Origin: Nitrospira sp.
Lineage (GTDB): Bacteria; Nitrospirota; Nitrospiria; Nitrospirales; Nitrospiraceae
Assembly (NCBI GenBank): GCA_015904045.1
Contig: JABMDG010000034.1
Span: 1-10,980 of the forward strand
Length of the DNA: 10,980 bases
Direction of reading: 5' to 3'
Positions 6,622 to 10,980 of the stretch are shown here, in pieces. Position numbers and translations under genes: made by a program. The number at the start of each line of letters is the position of its first letter. Within the stretch, counting starts at the first letter, position 1. Below the pieces are notes generated by a model, which was not told the DNA's origin, ran no database searches, and saw nothing but the letters and a program-made list of their open reading frames with translations.

Positions 6622-7761
6622 ATGGCATCGCTCTTGTCACGACTGGTTGTTTCGGCGGCATTGATAAGCGCGCTGCTGAGTCCCCTGCCGGCTGACGCGG
6701 TCAGAATCAAGGATATCGGCGCCATCGAGGGTGTCCGCGAAAACCAGCTGATCGGTTATGGCCTGGTGGTTGGCTTGGATCGCACCGGGGACCAGGTCAT
6801 CGGCGGACAGTTCACCATCCAAGCGATGATGTCCATGTTGAACAAGATGGGCGTCAATCTGGTGATCGATCCGATCCAGTTGTTGACCCGCAATATCGCG
6901 TCCGTGATGGTGACGGCCAAACTTCCGCCTTTTTCCAAACCGGGGATGACGCTCGACGCCGTGGTGTCGTCGATGGCGAATGCCAAGAGCCTTCAAGGCG
7001 GCACGCTGTTGCTGACTCCCTTGAAAGCCGCCAACCAGCAGGTCTTCGCCGTGGCGCAAGGTCCGGTGTCGATCGGCGGATTCCTGGGTGGGACCGGCGG
7101 GCAAGGCGGGGCGACCGTGTCCAAGAATCATCAAGTGGCGGGTCTCGTGCCAAGTGGGGCCATCATTGAAAAAGAACTACTGGTCGATATCGAATCATGG
7201 GAAAGCGTGTCGGTGTTGCTGCGGCAGCCGGATTTTACGACGGCGATCCGCACCGCGGAAGCGATCGACGGAGTGTTCGGCAAGGGGAGCGCCGTGGCCG
7301 TCAACGCAGGCTCCGTCAAAGCGGTCATCCCGCCGGCGTTTCAGGGGCGGGTGGTGGAATATATCGCCTCCATTGAAGGGCTCGATGTGTCGGTGGACGC
7401 AGCAGCGAAAGTCGTCGTGAATGAACGAACCGGCACGGTCGTCCTTGGAGAACATGTGCGGATTTCCACCTGCGCCATCTCGCACGGCAATCTGACCATT
7501 TCGGTGAAGAGCACCTTGAATGTGTCCCAACCGCCGGCTCCGCTGGTTGGTTCGACGTCTGGGCAAACCGTCGTGACGCCGGATGTCCAGACCGAAGTGA
7601 AGGAACAGGAGTCCCGGCTGATTGTGGTCGACGATACCGTGACCCTGGGGGATGTGGTGCGGGCACTCAATGCGGTCGGGGTCACCCCACGGGACCTGGT
7701 CGCCATTCTTTCGGCCTTGCGGTCGGCGGGATCGCTCCAGGCGAAGCTTGAGATTATGTAG
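6622..7761 (+). CDS. flgI: Flagellar P-ring protein FlgI (copy 1)
   Basis: FlgI polymerises into the periplasmic P ring around the rod, helped by FlgA. The 379-residue protein has a clean Sec signal (hydrophobic residues about 5-20, cleavage likely after ADA at 26) and then the near-invariant family opening VRIKDIGAIEGVRENQLIGY, followed by GLVVGLDRTGD, the TIQAMMSMLNKMGV segment, KLPPFSKPGMTLD and QGGTLLLTPL. The C-terminus has the expected DVVRALNAVGVTPRDLVAIL helix. The ATG at 6622 is preferred over the GTG at 6583 because it gives a clean signal peptide; GAGAAGGG (6603-6610) is a somewhat distant ribosome site. It is about 90% identical to FlgI2 over the shared part. Confidence 0.96.
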   Translation: MASLLSRLVVSAALISALLSPLPADAVRIKDIGAIEGVRENQLIGYGLVVGLDRTGDQVIGGQFTIQAMMSMLNKMGVNLVIDPIQLLTRNIASVMVTAKLPPFSKPGMTLDAVVSSMANAKSLQGGTLLLTPLKAANQQVFAVAQGPVSIGGFLGGTGGQGGATVSKNHQVAGLVPSGAIIEKELLVDIESWESVSVLLRQPDFTTAIRTAEAIDGVFGKGSAVAVNAGSVKAVIPPAFQGRVVEYIASIEGLDVSVDAAAKVVVNERTGTVVLGEHVRISTCAISHGNLTISVKSTLNVSQPPAPLVGSTSGQTVVTPDVQTEVKEQESRLIVVDDTVTLGDVVRALNAVGVTPRDLVAILSALRSAGSLQAKLEIM

Positions 7762-7779
7762 AACGGACCAAGGTGGCGA

Positions 7780-8202
7780 ATGGCTGATTCAACCCATCCA
7801 GTGAACGGACTCCATCCCTCCCTACCTTATTATATGTGGGGGGGAGCAGCGGGAGAACCGGACGTCAGCCAGCTGCTGAGGCCGGATGGGTCCGGCAAGC
7901 TGCCATCCGACCCCGCGGGGCGTGATCCCGCTGAAACTCGGCGGCAACTCATCGAGGCCGGGCGGCAATTTGAAGCCTACTTTGTCTCGTATCTATTGAA
8001 AGTCATGAGGGAAACCGTTCCTCAGGGAGTGATTGCCAACAAGCCGGGCGCCTATTTTCACTCTTTTTACGATCAGGAGATTGGTCTGCGGGCGGCAGAG
8101 TCAGGGGGGATCGGCATCACTGCGATGATACAAGACTACGTGCGACATAATCTGGCCGGCTCCCCGATCACCCCTCAAGTTTCGGCGGTCAAAGGCCGAT
8201 AA
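7780..8202 (+). CDS. flgJ: Single-domain FlgJ, rod-binding (rod cap) protein without muramidase
   Basis: FlgJ caps the growing rod. Only the N-terminal rod-binding domain is present: about residues 55-120 carry RQLIEAGRQFEAYFVSYLLK, then MRETVP and YFHSFYDQEIGLRAAESGGIG. At 140 residues it lacks the C-terminal glucosaminidase domain of enteric FlgJ (about 310 residues), so a separate wall hydrolase must open the peptidoglycan. The ATG at 7780 has AAGG at 7770-7773. The gene follows flgI by 18 bases. Its last codons overlap a sigma-28 promoter that reads into flgM. Confidence 0.88.
   Translation: MADSTHPVNGLHPSLPYYMWGGAAGEPDVSQLLRPDGSGKLPSDPAGRDPAETRRQLIEAGRQFEAYFVSYLLKVMRETVPQGVIANKPGAYFHSFYDQEIGLRAAESGGIGITAMIQDYVRHNLAGSPITPQVSAVKGR
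8175..8202 (+). promoter_or_regulatory. Sigma-28 (FliA) promoter of flgM
   Basis: TCAAGTTT (8175-8182) and GCCGATAA (8195-8202) are separated by 12 bases. The -10 is an exact match and the -35 matches 7 of 8 positions of the enteric sigma-28 consensus TAAAGTTT-N11-GCCGATAA; the spacer is one base longer. The -10 ends on the flgJ stop codon. Transcription would start near 8210, about 70 bases before flgM. Sigma-28 control of flgM is established in Salmonella, and fliA is encoded in this window. Confidence 0.75.
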
Positions 8203-8224
8203 GGGGTCGACGGGGGAAGAAGAT

Positions 8225-8247
8225 GCAATGCGCCACAGGGGCATTGC
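8225..8247 (+). other. Hairpin in the flgM leader
   Basis: GCAATGC (8225-8231) and GCATTGC (8241-8247) are perfect 7-bp inverted arms with a 9-base loop, inside the presumed flgM leader and about 20 bases before its ribosome site. There is no T run, so it is not a terminator. A role in mRNA stability or translation is possible but unproven. Confidence 0.35.
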
Positions 8248-8280
8248 CGGGATAGAGAGTCCAGGAGAAGGAGTCGGATC

Positions 8281-8586
8281 ATGCAGATTTCAGGTCATGG
8301 GAAAGCAGACCACCTTGCGAAACTCTTGTTGGGCGTGCAGGACGCCGAGGCGACCGGCGCTAGACAGGCACCGCTCAGGAAAGAGGCGGGCAACGATCAG
8401 GTCCACATTTCCGAGCGGGCGAAAGAGCTGCAGCGCATTCGAGCGTTGGCGCATGAGCCGGATCCGGCGCGACTCGCGCACCTCGATCGGATCAAGCAGG
8501 CGCTGGACAACGGCACCTATGATGTCAGCGGCCGGAAAGTGGGAGACGCGCTGATCAAGCAAGTCCTGACCGACGCCGTCTTATAA
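8281..8586 (+). CDS. flgM: Anti-sigma-28 factor FlgM
   Basis: FlgM binds FliA and keeps late genes off until the hook is complete, when FlgM is exported. The 101-residue protein has a variable N-terminal half and the family C-terminus: VHISERAKELQRI, then DPARLAHLDRIKQALDNGTY and DVSGRKVGDALIKQVL. AAGGAG (8268-8273) is 7 bases before the ATG. The gene has its own sigma-28 promoter. Directly after the TAA stop (8584-8586) the sequence becomes homologous to the interior of flgA, so this stop marks the duplication junction. No terminator separates flgM from the second gene set. Confidence 0.92.
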   Translation: MQISGHGKADHLAKLLLGVQDAEATGARQAPLRKEAGNDQVHISERAKELQRIRALAHEPDPARLAHLDRIKQALDNGTYDVSGRKVGDALIKQVLTDAVL

Positions 8587-8992
8587 GGTATTGGCTGATG
8601 TGGCGGCGATGATCGATGCGCTCGCTCCGAATCGGTCCTTGAAATCTGATGAAATCATCGATGGCCAGGATTTAAAGACGGTGCGCATGCGGACGCACCA
8701 GTTGTCCCATCCCTTCATTACCGATCGGGAAGAGGTGACCGGAAAGAGCGCGGCACGCCCGCTCCCGGCTGATGTCACGTTCCGCGCGGGATTCTTGAAA
8801 GCGCCGGTTCTGATCAAGAAAGGCGATCGGGTCATGATCGAAGCGAGGCGGGGCGGGCTTTCGATTCAAGCCTACGGAGTGACGAAATCAAGCGGGCGCA
8901 TGGGTCAAACCGTCATGGTGAGCAATCTGGATTCAGGGCGGGAGCTTCAGGCAAAGATTGTCGGGCCTGGACTCGTACAGGTGGAGTTCTGA
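8587..8992 (+). pseudogene. flgA: 5'-truncated second copy of flgA (SAF/ChapFlgA domain only)
   Basis: This segment is homologous to the C-terminal half of the complete flgA from about 5105 onward. The frame is open for 133 codons from the TTG at 8591 to the TGA at 8990-8992, with about 70% protein identity; the stretch from HPFITDREEV onward is best kept. It lacks the signal peptide and the N-terminal domain, so a product would stay in the cytoplasm and could not chaperone FlgI in the periplasm. Possible starts are TTG 8591, GTG 8600 or ATG 8609, none with a well-spaced ribosome site. I treat it as a duplication remnant, but the undamaged frame is odd for a dead gene; an expressed single-domain protein is the alternative. 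Confidence 0.75.
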
Positions 8993-9113
8993 TGAGGCGG
9001 CTATCGCCGCCCGTGAAGCGAGGGACGGAAAGTTAGGGCATCCCAACTGTGTTTGCGAGATACGTTCACGAGATACTAGATACGCACTTCGAGGCCATTG
9101 TGGGGCGACGGCT
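8993..9113. repeat. Intergenic repeat cluster between flgA2 and flgH2
   Basis: This interval contains CGTGAAGCG (9012-9020), TTTGCGAGATACG (9052-9064) and TTCACGAGATAC (9065-9076). All are also found, in one or other orientation, in the interval before flgH1, and partly before flgG. Apart from these words the interval shows little similarity to its unit-1 counterpart. No gene or promoter is seen. Confidence 0.7.
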
Positions 9114-9800
9114 ATGAATAACGTGGGCTTTCACGTCTGGGTGGTAGCTATGATGCTTCTGCTCGGCGGTTGTTCCAGTCCTCCCAGTGTCTCGAGCCGC
9201 ATCGTGGTTCCTCCGCTGCCCCCTCCAAAAACAGTCGGGTCGCTTTGGCAGGAAGAAAACGGGCGTGCCTATCTGTATGAGGATCTCCGCGCGATGCGAG
9301 CCGGGGATATTCTCACCGTGAAGATCGTCGAAAATCACAAAGGGTCGAAGTCGGCTGATACGTCGGCTCAACGTGACTCCACGATCCATAATAGTCTGAT
9401 CGGAAGCGGCATGGGTTATCTGGGCTTGCCCGGAATTCGGGTGAGTGATGAGACTCGCCGCGGATTCGGCATCGATGCCAGCGCGAACAATAAATTCGGC
9501 GGGAAGGGCGCGACCAGCCGCGAAGGCACTTTGACCGGCACGATCTCTGTCATTGTCACCGAAGTATTGCCAAACGGGGATCTTCGTATCGAAGGCCGGC
9601 GTGAAGTGTCCGTCAACAGCGAAAAACAGCTGATGACGATCGGCGGTATTGTGCGCCGAGTCGATGTCGATACGAAGAACACCGTGCTGTCGTCCGCGAT
9701 TGCGGATGCGAAGATCGAGTACGCCGGTCTCGGCGTGCTGGATGATGTCCAGCGGCCGGGCTGGTTCATCCGTATTCTGAATTGGATCTATCCATTTTGA
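9114..9800 (+). CDS. flgH: Flagellar L-ring lipoprotein FlgH (copy 2)
   Basis: This is a second complete L-ring lipoprotein gene, 228 residues, about 87% identical to copy 1 by eye. The lipobox LLGGC has its cysteine at residue 20. All core blocks of copy 1 are kept (SLWQEENGRAYLYED, KGSKSADT, GTLTGTISVIVTEVL, EKQLMTI, IADAKIEY, GWFIRILNWIYPF). The ATG at 9114 corresponds to a serine codon (AGT, residue 7) in copy 1, where the upstream frame differs, so the two copies start at different points. The ribosome site is weak (GGGGCG near 9103). Differences cluster in the signal peptide and linker, while the core is strongly conserved. The protein is probably functional; whether both L-ring proteins share one ring is unknown. 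Confidence 0.93.
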   Translation: MNNVGFHVWVVAMMLLLGGCSSPPSVSSRIVVPPLPPPKTVGSLWQEENGRAYLYEDLRAMRAGDILTVKIVENHKGSKSADTSAQRDSTIHNSLIGSGMGYLGLPGIRVSDETRRGFGIDASANNKFGGKGATSREGTLTGTISVIVTEVLPNGDLRIEGRREVSVNSEKQLMTIGGIVRRVDVDTKNTVLSSAIADAKIEYAGLGVLDDVQRPGWFIRILNWIYPF

Positions 9801-9811
9801 GAGGGGAATTT

Positions 9812-10090
9812 GTGGCGACATCACAGAGACGCACAGCACTTCCCAAAAAGACGTTCTGGCGAACGCGCATGGATGCGTTCTCCTTACAGATGATGGTCCT
9901 CAGTGGCGTGGTTCGGCGGGCCGAGCATAATCCTCCTTCGTGTGTCGATCGTGCGCGACGGGTTCCGCTGGAGCACTCACCCTGCCCGGTACCTAATCAG
10001 CAACCGGCTTCGGAGCAGGGATGGCTGTCTCGTTTCTTCTTGCTGATCCGGAAACCGCGAACATCGCAGACAAGCCGGCCGACGCAGGCA
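9812..10090 (+). other. Unit-2 counterpart of the small flgH-flgI protein, fused in frame to flgI2
   Basis: This is the N-terminal extension of the flgI2 frame. Conserved with the separate unit-1 gene are SLQMM-x2-SGVVRRA (about 9881-9922) and QGWL-x-R followed by RK (about 10016-10054). The stretch between the blocks is unlike its unit-1 counterpart. Function is unknown. Confidence 0.55.
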
Positions 10091-10980
10091 TTGAGCCGTG
10101 TGTTGCCGATCGTGCTGGCCGGCTGCGTACTCTGCCCGTTCACAGCGGATGCGGTGAGGATCAAGGATATCGGCGCAATCGAAGGCGTGCGTGAAAACCA
10201 GCTTATCGGGTACGGTCTGGTGGTCGGGTTGGATCGCACCGGCGATCAAGTCATCGGCGGACAGTTTACGATCCAGGCGATGATGTCCATGTTGAACAAA
10301 ATGGGCGTCAATCTGGTAATCGCTCCGATTGAGCTGCTGACCAGAAATATCGCGTCCGTGATGGTGACGGCGAAGCTGCCTCCCTTCTCCAGGCCGGGCA
10401 TGACGCTCGACGCGGTCGTATCCTCGATGGCGAACGCCAAGAGTCTTCAAGGCGGGACGCTGTTGCTCACTCCCTTGAAAGCCGCGAACCAGCAAGTCTT
10501 CGCCGTGGCGCAAGGGCCGGTCTCGATCGGAGGCTTTCTTGGCGGGTCAGGCGGGCCGGGAGGGGCGACGGTGACCAAGAATCATCAGGTCGCAGGATTC
10601 GTTCCCGGCGGGGCCATCATCGAACGGGAACTTCTCGTCAATATCGATGCATGGGAGACCGTGTCCGTGCTGCTCCGGCAGCCGGATTTCACTACCGCTA
10701 TTCGTACAGCCGAAGCGATCGAGGGCGCGTATGGGAAGGGGAGCGCCATGGCCGTCAATTCCGGCTCCGTCAAAGCGACGATCCCATCGGGCTATCTGGG
10801 CCGCGTCGTCGAATATATTGCGTCGATCGAAGGCCTGGATGTGGCCGTCGACGCTGCGGCGAAAATCGTGGTCAATGAGCGGACCGGGACGGTAGTGCTG
10901 GGAGAGCATGTCCGTATCTCGACCTGTGCGATTTCGCACGGCAATCTGACGATCTCCGTGAAGAATACGCTGAATGTGTC
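9812..10980 (+). CDS. flgI: FlgI copy 2 with an in-frame N-terminal extension; 3' end outside window
   Basis: From VRIKDIGAIEG (10154) this is a P-ring protein, about 90% identical to FlgI1 over some 275 residues, and it runs open off the window end. The frame is also open upstream, without a stop, to a GTG at 9812 preceded by GAGGGG (9801-9806). That upstream part (about 93 codons) is the counterpart of the 84-residue gene before flgI1: it shares SLQMM-x2-SGVVRRA and QGWL. The counterpart of the flgI1 ATG is missing; the only likely separate starts are TTG 10091 or GTG 10100, with no clear ribosome site, giving a signal peptide ending FTADA. Either FlgI2 starts at one of these, or it is made as a fusion with an internal signal sequence. 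Product assignment is sure; the start is not. Confidence 0.88.
   Translation, partial: MATSQRRTALPKKTFWRTRMDAFSLQMMVLSGVVRRAEHNPPSCVDRARRVPLEHSPCPVPNQQPASEQGWLSRFFLLIRKPRTSQTSRPTQALSRVLPIVLAGCVLCPFTADAVRIKDIGAIEGVRENQLIGYGLVVGLDRTGDQVIGGQFTIQAMMSMLNKMGVNLVIAPIELLTRNIASVMVTAKLPPFSRPGMTLDAVVSSMANAKSLQGGTLLLTPLKAANQQVFAVAQGPVSIGGFLGGSGGPGGATVTKNHQVAGFVPGGAIIERELLVNIDAWETVSVLLRQPDFTTAIRTAEAIEGAYGKGSAMAVNSGSVKATIPSGYLGRVVEYIASIEGLDVAVDAAAKIVVNERTGTVVLGEHVRISTCAISHGNLTISVKNTLNV

Noticed and set aside
6622..6637. Second sigma-54-like site (TGGCAT-N5-TTGTC)
   Set aside because: The -12 GC dinucleotide is broken (GT), and it lies within the flgI signal-peptide codons.
8560..8620. Insertion sequence or attachment site at the flgM/flgA2 junction
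   Set aside because: No inverted ends, target duplication, transposase or integrase sequence is visible there. The junction looks like a simple duplication joint.
9066..9839. Long minus-strand frame (257 codons) opposite flgH2
   Set aside because: It mirrors the conserved flgH2 codons and has no family features. A shorter similar antisense frame exists opposite flgH1 for the same reason.
1..10980. CRISPR array, tRNA, rRNA or riboswitch
   Set aside because: No regularly spaced repeats, tRNA-like cloverleaf or known aptamer core was seen. The window is almost entirely flagellar coding sequence.

Overview
The window is a GC-rich (roughly 60% by eye) stretch of a chromosomal flagellar gene cluster, all on the + strand. 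The layout is flhF (5' end outside the window), flhG, fliA, flgF, flgG, flgA, flgH, a small unnamed gene, flgI, flgJ, flgM, then a second partial set: the 3' half of flgA, flgH2, and flgI2 (cut by the window end). A Gram-negative, polarly flagellated bacterium is implied because L-ring, P-ring and P-ring chaperone genes are present together with FlhF/FlhG. The gene order and the intergenic repeats remind me of Nitrospira (Nitrospirota), but I cannot prove that from sequence alone.

Region 1 (1-2778) carries placement and number control (FlhF, FlhG) and the late sigma factor FliA. flhG and fliA overlap by ATGA, so the three genes look like one transcription unit. Region 2 (2779-3031) is non-coding and contains a textbook sigma-54 promoter at 2970-2985, just ahead of flgF. 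Region 3 (3032-8202) is the rod/ring operon flgF-flgG-flgA-flgH-orf84-flgI-flgJ. Region 4 (8203-8586) is flgM, preceded by a near-consensus sigma-28 promoter that overlaps the flgJ stop codon. This fits the known FliA-FlgM feedback loop.

Region 5 (8587-10980) begins directly after the flgM stop codon with a 5'-truncated flgA, followed by complete flgH2 and flgI2. It looks like the second unit of a tandem duplication of a block running from mid-flgA to the end of flgM. Protein identity by eye is about 70% (FlgA part), 87% (FlgH) and 90% (FlgI). Most DNA differences in flgI are synonymous, so both copies have been under purifying selection. As placed, the second LP-ring set would be read from the sigma-28 promoter with flgM, that is, late.

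The most unusual points are this LP-ring duplication under apparently different control; a small unrecognised protein conserved between flgH and flgI in both units, which is a separate gene in unit 1 but in frame with FlgI in unit 2; an FlhF whose GTPase motifs are eroded, next to an FlhG that lacks the N-terminal FlhF-activating motif; and a family of short inverted repeats placed before flgG and before both flgH copies.
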